DNA of 64,000 nt from Romboutsia_C sp015668195 (GCF_015668195.1 NZ_JADPFC010000004.1:1-64000); one strand, 5' to 3'; shown: positions 27,534-36,727, numbered from the stretch's first letter. Made by a program: numbers and translations. The notes: generated by a model from the sequence alone, not told the origin.

Positions 27534-28221
27534 TTTTTTCACTTCCATTCCACTTATATCCAACACCTCTTACTGTGTGTATATATCTAGGATTTGTTAT
27601 ATCATCTTCTATTTTTTCTCTAAGCCTTTTTATATACACTGTAAGAGTATTATCATTTATAAAATCATAAGTAACATCCCATAGTTTTTCTAAAATTTGA
27701 GTTCTACTTAAAACTATATTGTTGTTTTGAATTAATATTAGTAATAACTTATACTCTGCAGAAGTTAAAAAAATCTCTTCTTCTTTTTTATAAACTCTAG
27801 CTTCTAGTGTATGTATACTTAAATCTCCATACTTTACTATCTTTTTATTTTCATTATTATTTTTTCTTCTTCTAAGAACTGCATTTATTCTAGAAATAAG
27901 TTCTCTAACTCTAAACGGTTTTGTTATATAGTCATCTCCTCCAATATCTAGTCCCATAACTATATTTACTTCTTCATCACAAGCTGTTAAAAATATTATA
28001 GGTGTGTCATTAGTTTCTCTAAGTTCCTTGCAAAACTCGTACCCGCTCCCATCAGGCAACATTACATCTAGTAATATAATATTATAATCTTTAGTTTTTA
28101 TCTCTTTTTTTCCACTTTCTAAATCTTTACATATATTTATATTAAAACCTTCCTCTTCTAGAGCATATTTTACTCCAAAAGCTATAGTGCTATCATCTTC
28201 TATCATAAGAATATTCTTCAT
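27520..28221 (-). CDS. OmpR/PhoB-family response regulator
   Basis: A 233-residue regulator from the ATG at 28221, which sits behind GGAGGATTT; the ORF extends 7 codons further upstream. The receiver domain has the acidic pair in MIEDD, the phospho-Asp in ILLDVMLPDG, Thr in FLTA and the switch Lys in YITKPF. The C-terminal winged helix contains SRTQILEKLWD and DNTLTVYIKRLREKI, then a family-typical RGVGYKW end. Its stop overlaps the kinase start by 14 nt. Confidence 0.92.
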   Translation of the reverse strand: MKNILMIEDDSTIAFGVKYALEEEGFNINICKDLESGKKEIKTKDYNIILLDVMLPDGSGYEFCKELRETNDTPIIFLTACDEEVNIVMGLDIGGDDYITKPFRVRELISRINAVLRRRKNNNENKKIVKYGDLSIHTLEARVYKKEEEIFLTSAEYKLLLILIQNNNIVLSRTQILEKLWDVTYDFINDNTLTVYIKRLREKIEDDITNPRYIHTVRGVGYKWNGSEKNVSI

Positions 28222-28334
28222 AAATCCTCCAAATTTTACCATTTTAGTCTTTGTATTTATTATACAATAATTAAATTATTAAAGTAGTATAAACAAAATG
28301 ACATATTAGTCACTTATATAACTTTATTTATCTT

Positions 28335-28385
28335 TAAAAAAGAACCTCAGCAAATATTATAAATTGCTAAAGTTCTTTTATATAC
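28335..28385 (-). terminator. Intrinsic terminator after the DUF4003 gene
   Basis: AAAAGAAC...GCAAAT pairs with ATTGC...GTTCTTTT with small internal mismatches. It lies downstream of the DUF4003 gene and upstream of the response regulator. Confidence 0.65.
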
Positions 28386-28413
28386 TACTTATACTACAAT
28401 TTATTTAATTTTT

Positions 28414-29412
28414 CTAGTTAGATGCTGAAGCTGCACTAGATGCTGCTATAATAGCTACAACAGTTGCAATTTCAATAGCTATTATTATATCTAAAAGTAT
28501 ATTACTACTTATAGAATCTATATTACTTTCTTCATTCAAGTACTCAGCATATGATGATGCTACAATAGCTGCACTTATCATATTTCTATTAGTCTTACCT
28601 AAAGACCAATTTCCAAACCCTTTTACTTCACTTAACTTATCAGAAACATTTTTTATTTGATTAACCAATTGATTTTTATCACAATCAATTAAAGATAATA
28701 CACCTATTAATGGGTATCCATATCCATCTATTTTACAGTTTTGTTTATCAAGTAATTCTTTAATTCTTATTACTTTATCTAATGTTTCTTCACTCTTATT
28801 TTTATCTAATGCCATTATATGAGATAATGATTGAAGATTGTTTGATTTATAAAACCCCTTTGAATTAAGTTCATTATAGCTTTTTTCTATATATTCTAGG
28901 TCATTATCTAGGTCTTTTGAATTTATAGCTATAAGAGCTGCTCTACAATAATCATCACTAGATGTTATCCACGGATGATGATTTTTCATATATTCATATA
29001 CGTACTTAGTCTTTTCAATAGCCGTATTTATATCCATTTTTTCTTGGTTTTCATTTATTATAATTGCTACAAAAGGTAAATATGAATCATTTGAGAACTT
29101 ATTTTCTTTTAATTTATTATATATATTTAGTATAGACTTAAATTCATTTTCTCTATCCGTCTTAGTTGATAACAAATTTGCTAGATAAAATATACTGTGA
29201 CCTCTAAAGTTTGAAAATATTCCTGTATTTGCTTTAATTATATCTATACTTTCTTCTATTTTTATTGGATTTATATTTTTATTTTTTATGGTAGATGCTA
29301 ATACACAACTATACTGCATCATTCCCATTTGCCATGCCCCTTTTATTTCCTTTGTTTTTTCATAATTTTTTATAAATAGGTTTAGCTTATTGTTTATTAT
29401 ATGATCTTGCAT
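28414..29412 (-). CDS. DUF4003-family protein
   Basis: A protein of about 332 residues from the ATG at 29412. GGGAG is 9 bp upstream, whereas the two earlier ATGs overlap the ribosome-binding site. The helical body has features I recognise as DUF4003: QMGMMQYSCVLAS, FRGHSIFYLANLL, DSYLPFVAIII, and later YGYPLIGVLSLI and FGNWSLGKTNRNMISAAIV. It ends in a small-residue hydrophobic helix (about 300-325) that could be membrane-inserted. The family has no established function. It stands alone behind the two-component operon. Confidence 0.7.
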   Translation of the reverse strand: MQDHIINNKLNLFIKNYEKTKEIKGAWQMGMMQYSCVLASTIKNKNINPIKIEESIDIIKANTGIFSNFRGHSIFYLANLLSTKTDRENEFKSILNIYNKLKENKFSNDSYLPFVAIIINENQEKMDINTAIEKTKYVYEYMKNHHPWITSSDDYCRAALIAINSKDLDNDLEYIEKSYNELNSKGFYKSNNLQSLSHIMALDKNKSEETLDKVIRIKELLDKQNCKIDGYGYPLIGVLSLIDCDKNQLVNQIKNVSDKLSEVKGFGNWSLGKTNRNMISAAIVASSYAEYLNEESNIDSISSNILLDIIIAIEIATVVAIIAASSAASASN

Positions 29413-29539
29413 TATTTTCATCTCCCACAATTATTTTGTATATATTTTAAGTTTATCATAAAATATACTACTTTACTAAATAGCTATTAATTTTTTCTTA
29501 TAGTATTCATGTGCATACCTATGCAAAAGATGTTAAGAA

Positions 29540-29676
29540 TTATTTTTTCTTAAATTCCTTATTATCTAAAATAATAACATCTGACTTACCTTCCTTTGCT
29601 GCTTTTTTTGCATGATTTACAAGCTTTATAACATTCTTGTATGATTGTTTTGCTCCCTTTACAAGCAAGGGGATCC
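29540..29676 (-). pseudogene. Truncated DUF3189 gene (C-terminal remnant)
   Basis: About 43 codons remain open, from GIPLLVKGAKQSYKNVIK to VIILDNKEFKKK and the stop at 29540. They match the C-terminus of the intact DUF3189 protein at 39146-39658 with few substitutions. Homology ends abruptly at a GGATCC sequence near 29672. Beyond it the sequence corresponds to the region next to the glycosylase gene in the other copy. No start codon or ribosome-binding site remains. Confidence 0.85.
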
Positions 29677-29856
29677 CCCCTCCTTATGAGCTTGGTTCTC
29701 CTCCATTACCTAAATACATTATTAACTTGTCATTTATAACTTATTATTTTAAAAATAATCATCTAACATTAATAAAAATCTCATTTACTTATATTACAGT
29801 TCTACGTAACTAAACCTTAGGAGTATATTAGTATTATCTATAGATTCATTATTAAA

Positions 29857-30780
29857 TTATAAGCCCATATTTTCTTTAATTTGCCTTATCAAATTTTCCT
29901 TATTTTCTTCTAGTTGAATAACTCTATTTACATTGGCTCCAGATGGATGTGGAAATCCTTTAAGAATCTGTTTTTCGTAAATAATTCCTTCCTCTGATAA
30001 CTTATACAGTACCTCTTCAACTGCTCTGCCNNNNNNNNNNNNNNNNNNNNNNNNNNNNNNNNNNNNNNNNNNNNNNNNNNNNNNNNNNNNNNNNNNNNNN
30101 NNNNNNNNNNNNNNNNNNNNNNNNNNTGGAAATCCTTTAAGAATCTGTTTTTCGTAAATAATTCCTTCCTCTGATAACTTATACAGTACCTCTTCAACTG
30201 CTCTGCCTAAAGGTATTATTAATATTTCTTTAAAATTTTCAATTTTACTAAGTTCTTTAATAAAATTATCATATACATATTTCATTAAGAACTCACTTTT
30301 TGATAATTTAGGTGTATGTCCTGAATAGTTCTGCTTTTTTACAAATACAGGATAAGGTACCAATGATACAGTATGTAGTAAATAATCTTTATCTTCAAAT
30401 AAGGTAGAACAACTATTTATACTTAATGCCTCATTAAGTTTTATATCATCTAACATACTAATTATATTCTTTCTTAAGCTTCCACTAAATCTACCGGCCA
30501 CCTTACATTTATATTGAATTTCTTCAATATTAGTTTCTAACTCTAATTCTTTTCGAGCAGTGGAGATAGCTGTACTCATTTGTTGAAATCCAGGTGTTAT
30601 CCCAATAATAAATATCTTGGCTTTTGAGTTTAAATAATCATTGTGTGGAGCATAATATATTTCTATACTTCCATTTTTTTCTATAAGCAAATCATCTATT
30701 AATAATTCACTTTTTTCATATTTATCTTTTATAGGAAGATGTTTTATAACTTCTGCATATTCATATAATGTTTTTTTCAT
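29857..30780 (-). CDS. Uracil-DNA-glycosylase-like protein, left copy (interrupted by an assembly gap)
   Basis: The reading frame spans a 96-N gap flanked by identical 81-bp sequences. Collapsing one 81-bp copy and the Ns (177 nt, 59 codons) leaves 248 residues that align without indels to the 254-residue twin at 40025, until a one-base shift changes the last residues. Motifs resemble the UDG superfamily: GITPGFQQM (compare GExPG) and HPSGANVNR (compare HPSxxN). Activity on uracil is not established. The protein as written is almost certainly an artefact of the gap; the real gene is probably intact. GAGG precedes the start. Confidence 0.75.
   Translation of the reverse strand: MKKTLYEYAEVIKHLPIKDKYEKSELLIDDLLIEKNGSIEIYYAPHNDYLNSKAKIFIIGITPGFQQMSTAISTARKELELETNIEEIQYKCKVAGRFSGSLRKNIISMLDDIKLNEALSINSCSTLFEDKDYLLHTVSLVPYPVFVKKQNYSGHTPKLSKSEFLMKYVYDNFIKELSKIENFKEILIIPLGRAVEEVLYKLSEEGIIYEKQILKGFPXXXXXXXXXXXXXXXXXXXXXXXXXXXXXXXXGRAVEEVLYKLSEEGIIYEKQILKGFPHPSGANVNRVIQLEENKENLIRQIKENMGL
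29950..30030. repeat. 81-bp direct repeat flanking the N gap, left arm
   Basis: Base-for-base identical to 30127-30207. Both arms begin TGGAAATCC and end CTGCTCTGCC. The sequence occurs only once in the homologous gene at 40 kb, so this is best read as an overlap of contig ends. Confidence 0.9.
30031..30126. other. Assembly gap (96 N)
   Basis: A run of 96 unknown bases inside the left glycosylase-like gene. Identical 81-bp flanks and colinearity with the twin gene suggest that no sequence is missing here. Confidence 0.95.
30127..30207. repeat. 81-bp direct repeat flanking the N gap, right arm
   Basis: Identical to 29950-30030. See the gap entry. Confidence 0.9.
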
Positions 30781-30898
30781 ACGTACCTCGCTATCTTAAT
30801 TTTTATTATTTCATAATACCCTTTTTATTGTACTTCTAAAAAATGATTATATTCCACTGATTACTGATAATTTTTAATTAAAACTAATTAATATATAA

Positions 30899-30955
30899 AA
30901 ACTGTATCTCTTATTTATGATACGGTTCTTCATGCCGTACTCATCAGGTAACGTT
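30899..30955 (+). repeat. Dispersed hairpin repeat, copy 2
   Basis: AACTGTATC, spacer, GATACGGTT, continuing GGTTCTTCATGCCGTAC in the same register as the copy at 47527. It lies 40 bp beyond the duplicated segment. Otherwise 30781-31162 holds only this repeat and the maturase terminator. Confidence 0.65.
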
Positions 30956-31040
30956 TTTACTATATTTTATCACTAGAACTAATGTTAAAATATTAAACCC
31001 TAACATTTCATATTTAATCAATATATTAATTGCCAGAAAA

Positions 31041-31082
31041 TAAAAAGCCTAATATATGAATAAAATATTCAAATATTAGGTA
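31041..31082 (-). terminator. Intrinsic terminator after the maturase gene
   Basis: CCTAATAT and ATATTAGG arms with an AT-rich loop. On the minus strand they are followed by CTTTTTATTTT. Confidence 0.75.
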
Positions 31083-31162
31083 GTATAAACTTGTTTTTGA
31101 TAAACTTAATTTTAAATTATTAATATATTTATAAGCACCATTTTATCTTCTATAACTTTATT

Positions 31163-32260
31163 TTAAAATTTTACTAGTCTATCAATTGCATACTCAAAAA
31201 ACTCCTTATAAGATTCACAGAAATAGTTTAGCGATAAATTTCCATCCATATTTTCATCTCTATCTCTTCTACAACCACCTCTACATAGGTTTTTCCACTT
31301 ACATTTCATACAGCTATCATCTACCTTTAGTGATGATTCTATAAATTTACTTTCTTTTCTTTTTCTTTCTATATCTTCAAAGTCTCCTTCTATTAGATTT
31401 CCTATCTTTTGTTCATCTAATACATAAAAATCACAAGGGTATATACTTCCATCAGCCTCTATTACATTTTGAACCGTACAATGACCGATCATACCACATG
31501 CCTCTGGCCTAAATCCTTTTATTATACCTACTATATTCTCAAAATATCTGTTATATATAAATCTTCCATTTCTCATATCCTCATACCATAAATCGAACAA
31601 GTCTTTTAAAAACTGTCCATAAAGCTTAGGAGTAAGTGAATACTCATGACCTCCTCTTTTTTCACCTATAGGATCTAAACACGGTATATACTGTTGGTAT
31701 AAAAAATTCTTTTCTTTATAAAACTCATATATATTCTTTATATTTTTTGCTACATGAGAAGTTACTACAGTCAATATATTGTATTCTACTTTATACTTAT
31801 TAAAAAGCTCTATTGTTTCTAGTATCTTATCATAAGTACCTTCTCTATTTGCATCTATCCTATTTTTATCATTTATTTCTTTAGTTCCATCTAATGATAT
31901 TCCTACAAGAAAATTATTATTATGGAAAAATTTCGCCCATTCCTTATCTATTACATATCCATTAGTTTGAATTGAATTATGGATTTTTAATCCTGTTTTA
32001 TTATATTTCTTTTGAAACTTTATTAGATCTTTATAAAAATCAAGACCTACCAAAGTAGGTTCACCACCTTGAAAAGTAAATGTGCATTCATTCTTTGCAA
32101 ACTTAAGAGCTTTCTTTACTATTTGCTCTAAAGTTTTAGTGCTCATAAACCCATAGGAGTGTACTTCTCGATTATCGGCTACATCCTCATAAAAACAATA
32201 CTTACATTTAAAATTACAATATCCTGATGCTGGTTTAATTAATAAATTTAATGGATACAT
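31163..32260 (-). CDS. Anaerobic sulfatase-maturating enzyme (radical SAM/SPASM)
   Basis: A 365-residue radical SAM enzyme. The SAM-cluster motif is CNFKCKYC (Cys15, 19, 22), followed by FQGGEPTL and NSIQTNGYVID. The SPASM region holds two auxiliary Fe-S clusters, with Cys in ACGMIGHC, YPCDF, SCMKCKWKNLCRGGC and FCESYK. This matches clostridial anSME, which oxidises the active-site Cys or Ser of sulfatases to formylglycine without oxygen. Its likely client is the Cys-type sulfatase at 35174-36622. The gene follows the TauE-like permease by 15 bp, so the two are probably cotranscribed. Confidence 0.92.
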   Translation of the reverse strand: MYPLNLLIKPASGYCNFKCKYCFYEDVADNREVHSYGFMSTKTLEQIVKKALKFAKNECTFTFQGGEPTLVGLDFYKDLIKFQKKYNKTGLKIHNSIQTNGYVIDKEWAKFFHNNNFLVGISLDGTKEINDKNRIDANREGTYDKILETIELFNKYKVEYNILTVVTSHVAKNIKNIYEFYKEKNFLYQQYIPCLDPIGEKRGGHEYSLTPKLYGQFLKDLFDLWYEDMRNGRFIYNRYFENIVGIIKGFRPEACGMIGHCTVQNVIEADGSIYPCDFYVLDEQKIGNLIEGDFEDIERKRKESKFIESSLKVDDSCMKCKWKNLCRGGCRRDRDENMDGNLSLNYFCESYKEFFEYAIDRLVKF

Positions 32261-32275
32261 TTTTAGTCCCTCCCT

Positions 32276-33067
32276 CTATAGTGATACCCCTGTAAATTTA
32301 ATTATATTAAATATATTTATAAAAACCAATAAAATTAGAACTTTTGAAAAAAATTGCTGAGTTATATCATCGCTCATTTTCTTTGATCTATAACTTCCAT
32401 AAATTGCGCCTAAAACTCCTCCTAGACACATTACAACCAATGTCATAATTCCAAACTCAGGAATATCATTAGCTAAAACTGTTCTTAATAAACTAGATAT
32501 CTGGGAAAAAAATATTATAAATAGTGAATTTAAAGCTGTTTCCTTCGGCTTCATTGAAAAAAAGTAGTATATTGCAGCTATATTTAAAGGTCCTCCCCCA
32601 ATTCCTAGAAAAGATGATAGCACTCCTAATAATAATCCAATTAATACACAATTCTTCTTATCTTCTACATTATGTGTTTCAATTTTATCTTTATTCTTCA
32701 TATAAAATATAATTGCTAGGTTGATTAATAATAACAGAATTGATTGAATCATTCCTACTAAACTATCATTTCCAAATATCATTCTTGATTTATCAAACAA
32801 TTCTTTCCCTAAAATTCCACCAATACAAGCACCAATTGCTAAGTATAAAGTTATATCCATATTTATTTTAATTTCTTCTTTTCTATTTCTTATAAGTGAT
32901 ACTGTCGACATGGTCAAAACAGTGCATCCTGATAAAAAACTTAGCGTTGATACACTCATCGTTCCTAAACTATCCATAAAAGGTTTAATAATTATTCCTC
33001 CACCAATTCCACTTATGGCTCCTATAAATGAGGCAATCGCACTTATAATAAAATATATAAACTCCAT
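32276..33067 (-). CDS. TauE/SafE-family sulfite/organosulfonate permease
   Basis: A 263-residue membrane protein with about eight helices. It has the duplicated small-residue motifs of the TauE/SafE family: GAISGIGGGIIIKPFMD near the N-terminus and SSFLGIGGGPLNIAAIYYFF in the second half. Members move sulfite, sulfoacetate and related anions. Next to a sulfatase system it may export sulfate or sulfite released inside the cell. It is the first gene of the pair with the maturase. Confidence 0.88.
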   Translation of the reverse strand: MEFIYFIISAIASFIGAISGIGGGIIIKPFMDSLGTMSVSTLSFLSGCTVLTMSTVSLIRNRKEEIKINMDITLYLAIGACIGGILGKELFDKSRMIFGNDSLVGMIQSILLLLINLAIIFYMKNKDKIETHNVEDKKNCVLIGLLLGVLSSFLGIGGGPLNIAAIYYFFSMKPKETALNSLFIIFFSQISSLLRTVLANDIPEFGIMTLVVMCLGGVLGAIYGSYRSKKMSDDITQQFFSKVLILLVFINIFNIIKFTGVSL

Positions 33068-33157
33068 ACACTCCCACTCCTGTCAATTTATTTATATATT
33101 ATTATGTCATTTTTAAGATTTCATTTTTTACTCTACCTATGAAACTATACTAAAACC

Positions 33158-33203
33158 AATTAACAGCTGATCCCTTATACAGAATAGAAATCAGCTGTTA
33201 ATT
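33158..33203 (-). terminator. Hairpin after the symporter gene, probable terminator
   Basis: The arms at 33158-33171 (AATTAACAGCTGAT) and 33190-33203 are perfectly complementary over about 14 bp. It lies downstream of the GPH symporter and upstream of the TauE gene. The T tract is weak on the minus strand. I see nothing else in 33068-33372. Confidence 0.65.
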
Positions 33204-33372
33204 CTTTATAATTAATTATTTGATGACATATTTATTTTGCTTTTATTACTTATTTGGATAAAATATAAACCATATATTTTAAAATCGTTTTCCTGAGTGT
33301 TGTGAAATTATTATATAAAATATAATTAAATAGATTTAGATGTAATAACGGTAGATAAATTTATATTTATGC

Positions 33373-34794
33373 CTATTCATGAAGTTCAGCTTCTAGAGAT
33401 TTATATGATTCCATCTCCTTTTCACGCTTATCATTTATAAACTTTTCCATTTCCTTTTCTGTTTTCCTATCAATCGGATAAAATTTCATTGCTACAACGG
33501 AACATACGAATGCAAAAATAGGAATCAAAGTCTTCATATATAAAATAGCATTTAATGTAGTTTCAGACTGTTGAGCAAGATTTGGCGCATACCCTACAAA
33601 ATCAAGAACATAACCCATGATAAATGCCCCAAATGCTTGTGAAAGCTTATTTACAAAAGTGAATGTAGAAGATACTAATGCAGACCCATTTATACCAGTC
33701 TTCCACTCTGCATAGTTCGCTGAATCTAAAACAGCAGATCTACTTAACATATTGGTAATCGCTCCAATAATAACTGATGCTATTAAGAAAAACATAACGA
33801 AGAAAGTCTTATGTGAAGGAACAATTAATAATCCAAGAGCTGCTACAATAGCAAGTGATTCAGCTACGATTATTCCATATTTCTTTCCAAGCTTATTTAC
33901 ATACCATCCTACAATAGCAATCAATATGAAAGAAAATATAGCAGTTGCCCATCCTAATAACCCCATAAGATGTGTTTTTTCTCCCATATTATATTTAAAG
34001 AAATACATGTTTAGTCCATTTCCAATTTGAATAGCTAACTGATCTGTTCCAAAACTGATAAGTACCATAAGTAAGGCTGTGTTAGAAGTAATAACTTTCA
34101 TTCTTTGTTTAAAAGGTATCTTTTCACCTGATTTAACTCTACTAGCTTGTGCTGGATTATAAACATCAAGACTTCTAACAGACATAGCAGAACCGATAAA
34201 CATAATTGTAGAAAATATAGCAAAAATTACTGCCACAGTAAACCATGCCTCTTTACTTGAATCTCCGCCAAACCAATCTAACATATAAATAGCTAATGAT
34301 GTTGCTGCTAAATTACCAATATTTCCAACCGCCTGAAAGATAGCTTGAATTTTTGTACGACGAGTTACATTATTACTTAAAATAATAGGAAGAGCAAGTT
34401 GAGGAATTTGTACACATGTCCATGCTAAGCTATATAAGATATAACTTGTATATGCATAAATTATTTTTCCTTTCATGCTTAAATCAGGAGCCATAAACAT
34501 TACTACAAATATAATTCCTAATAGTGGTGCTCCAAACATGATATAAGGTCTATATTTACCAAATCTTTTAGAGTTAGTTTTATCGATAATCATTCCCATA
34601 ATCGGATCTGTAAGCGCATCCACAATCCTAGCTACCATAAAAATTGTTCCTGCCACTGTAGCTGGAATCCCTAAGATATTTGTGTAATAGAACATAATGT
34701 ATGTACCTACAAACGCAAATATAGCAGTATTTGCAATATTACCTATACTATATAAGTATACTTGCTTATCTGAAGCTTCAACTGAATTCTTCAT
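33373..34794 (-). CDS. GPH-family glycoside-pentoside-hexuronide:cation symporter
   Basis: A 473-residue, twelve-helix MFS_2 transporter. Family marks include FVGTYIMFYYTNILGIPA in the first helix, DALTDPIMGMIIDKTNSKRFGKYRPYIMFGAPL between helices 2 and 3 (MelB-type cation-site Asp), and NMLSRSAVLDSANYAEWKTG in the C-terminal half. It should import a mono- or oligosaccharide with a cation. It is divergent from the sulfatase, so the substrate is plausibly a sulfated sugar. AGGGGG precedes the start. Confidence 0.9.
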   Translation of the reverse strand: MKNSVEASDKQVYLYSIGNIANTAIFAFVGTYIMFYYTNILGIPATVAGTIFMVARIVDALTDPIMGMIIDKTNSKRFGKYRPYIMFGAPLLGIIFVVMFMAPDLSMKGKIIYAYTSYILYSLAWTCVQIPQLALPIILSNNVTRRTKIQAIFQAVGNIGNLAATSLAIYMLDWFGGDSSKEAWFTVAVIFAIFSTIMFIGSAMSVRSLDVYNPAQASRVKSGEKIPFKQRMKVITSNTALLMVLISFGTDQLAIQIGNGLNMYFFKYNMGEKTHLMGLLGWATAIFSFILIAIVGWYVNKLGKKYGIIVAESLAIVAALGLLIVPSHKTFFVMFFLIASVIIGAITNMLSRSAVLDSANYAEWKTGINGSALVSSTFTFVNKLSQAFGAFIMGYVLDFVGYAPNLAQQSETTLNAILYMKTLIPIFAFVCSVVAMKFYPIDRKTEKEMEKFINDKREKEMESYKSLEAELHE

Positions 34795-34848
34795 TTTTTA
34801 CCCCCTCGTATAATTTTAATTTTCTTAGAAAAATTAATTTTTTTGTCG

Positions 34849-35099
34849 CTTACATTGTAAGGTTATAACACTCTCCTTTTTAATTTTAATCTTTTCACCA
34901 TTAATTATAAATAATAATTTATATATTTTCAATATATTTTAATATATGCTTGGCATATTCTTAATTATACTGATAATTTTAGGTTAATAATAAATTTAAT
35001 TAATTATTGTTTTTAATAATTAACAATGCTATACTAACATTAAAATTAATATTAAATTATATAAAATTTCAATTTTATTAATTTATTTTACAATGTTTA
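34849..35099. promoter_or_regulatory. Candidate operators between symporter and sulfatase genes
   Basis: A 13-nt palindrome CTTACATTGTAAG lies at 34849-34861, about 55 bp before the symporter start. Its inverted core TTACAATGT recurs at 35088-35096, about 78 bp before the sulfatase. The two divergent genes thus share a motif that the nearby ROK regulator could bind. The rest of 34795-35164 is AT-rich spacer with no gene. Confidence 0.4.
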
Positions 35100-35173
35100 A
35101 TATTTTTTTATAACTAAAGCTTTAATTTTTTATAAAAAATAATTAATTTGATATTTAGAAAGGATTGAATTTT

Positions 35174-36622
35174 ATGGCTAAGAAAAAAAATATAATTCTC
35201 ATACTATCTGATCAACAACGATACGATACTATCAGTGCTTACGGTTTAAATGATATATGCAAAACACCAAATATTGATGCTCTTGCTGATGAAGGAATGA
35301 AGTTTACTAATGCATTTACATCTTCACCAATCTGCGCGCCATCTCGTGCAAGTGTTATGACAGGCCTTTACCCTCATAATCATGGTGTAATAGATAATTT
35401 TACAGATATTAAAGAAGATACTCCTCTTCTTGGACAATGTATGAAAGATCAAGGTTATTATTGTGGTCTTGCTGGTAAATGGCATGTTTCCGCATCAAAA
35501 ACACCTGAAGATTGTGGATTTAATGGAAAACCCTTTATGGGATATGGATTCCCCGGAAGTCAAGTATTTCCTAGTTTAATATTTAATCAGCCACCAGACA
35601 ATTCGCCTAATTACTACGAAGAATACTTAAAGGATAATGGGTTTGATATACCTGATATTTCTAATGGTTTCTTAGGTGATAATCCTGCGCTCCAAGTCCA
35701 AGAAATGTATGCTAAGCATGAGGGACCTGTTGAAAGCACTATCGAATATTTTGTGGCACATGAAGCTAATCGTTTAATTGATGAAGCAATTGAACAAGAT
35801 AAACCATTTTTGATCTGGGCAAACTTCTGGGGACCTCATTCTCCAAGTATCGTACCTGAACCTTATTATTCTATGTACGATCCAAAGGATATTAAAGAAC
35901 ATCCAAGTTATAAGGAAAATTTTGAGGATAAACCTTATGGTTATTATCTTACTGAAAAGATGTGGGGTCTTGGAGATTATGGATGGGATGGATTTGCAGA
36001 CATTTCTGCTAAATACTATGGTCATTGTACAATGATCGATGACATGGTGGGATTAATAGTAGATAAATTAAAAAAATTAGGAATTTATGAGGATACTATT
36101 ATTATCTATAGCGCAGATCATGGAGACTGTCTTGGCGCACATAAATTAATCGAAAAAGGTGCATTTACTTTCGATGAAATATATAGAATACCAATGATAG
36201 TTAAAGGTCTTGGCAATAAGGATAATGATAGCTTTGTTTATTTACAAGAAATTATGCCAACACTTCTAGATATAGCAGGTATAAAACCTCCTAAACCTGT
36301 TGATGGTGAAAGCCTTCTTCCTTTAATGTACGGAACCGAGAAAAGTAATAATAGAACAGAGGTGTTTGGTGAGTTCCATAATCATTTTTATGTATCACGT
36401 CAAAGAATGGTAAGAGATAACAAATATCAATTTACATTTAATGAAAATGAAAAAGGTGAGCTTTATGATTTCATCAATGACCCATATCAATTAACTAATT
36501 TATGTTATGATGAAAAATATGCAGATATAAAAAAGGAATATATAGAAAAATTATCTCGTCATTTGAAAGAAAGTAATGATCCAGCTAGTGTATGGTTCCA
36601 TCGTATTAAAGAATTTTACTAG
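35174..36622 (+). CDS. Cys-type sulfatase, cytoplasmic
   Basis: A 482-residue arylsulfatase-family enzyme from the ATG at 35174 (GAAAGGA is 9 bp upstream; an in-frame TTG precedes it). The sulfatase signature is CAPSRAS with formylglycine precursor Cys54, inside SSPICAPSRASVMTGLYPHN. Metal and substrate residues appear in LSDQQRYD and YSADHGDCLGAH. No signal peptide is present, so it acts in the cytoplasm on an imported sulfated sugar. Maturation needs the anSME encoded at 31163. It ends in a strong terminator shared with the convergent ROK gene. Confidence 0.9.
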   Translation: MAKKKNIILILSDQQRYDTISAYGLNDICKTPNIDALADEGMKFTNAFTSSPICAPSRASVMTGLYPHNHGVIDNFTDIKEDTPLLGQCMKDQGYYCGLAGKWHVSASKTPEDCGFNGKPFMGYGFPGSQVFPSLIFNQPPDNSPNYYEEYLKDNGFDIPDISNGFLGDNPALQVQEMYAKHEGPVESTIEYFVAHEANRLIDEAIEQDKPFLIWANFWGPHSPSIVPEPYYSMYDPKDIKEHPSYKENFEDKPYGYYLTEKMWGLGDYGWDGFADISAKYYGHCTMIDDMVGLIVDKLKKLGIYEDTIIIYSADHGDCLGAHKLIEKGAFTFDEIYRIPMIVKGLGNKDNDSFVYLQEIMPTLLDIAGIKPPKPVDGESLLPLMYGTEKSNNRTEVFGEFHNHFYVSRQRMVRDNKYQFTFNENEKGELYDFINDPYQLTNLCYDEKYADIKKEYIEKLSRHLKESNDPASVWFHRIKEFY

Positions 36623-36680
36623 AAACTTAATAATTATATCTATAAAGTAAAAATGTATTGTCTTTGAAAGTAATTAGCGA

Positions 36681-36727
36681 GAGTATAGATAGATTTGCAT
36701 AAAAACAAATTTATCTATACTCTTTTT
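36681..36727. terminator. Intrinsic terminator between sulfatase and ROK genes
   Basis: GAGTATAGAT...TTTG pairs with CAAA...ATCTATACTC over about 17 bp, with a loop of roughly eight bases and a TTTTTT tail. Confidence 0.9.

Larger units (their letters stand above)
29530..30860 (-). repeat. Duplicated segment, left copy (internally deleted)
   Basis: This copy is colinear with 39136-40869 and in the same orientation. The glycosylase-like proteins differ at only five of 245 residues. Relative to the right copy, about 0.7 kb is missing: the first three-quarters of the DUF3189 gene and the spacer between it and the glycosylase gene. Confidence 0.9.

Noticed and set aside
29928..30197. An 89-codon frame spanning the N gap
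   Set aside because: It exists only because unknown bases keep the frame open and because the same 81 bp is written twice.
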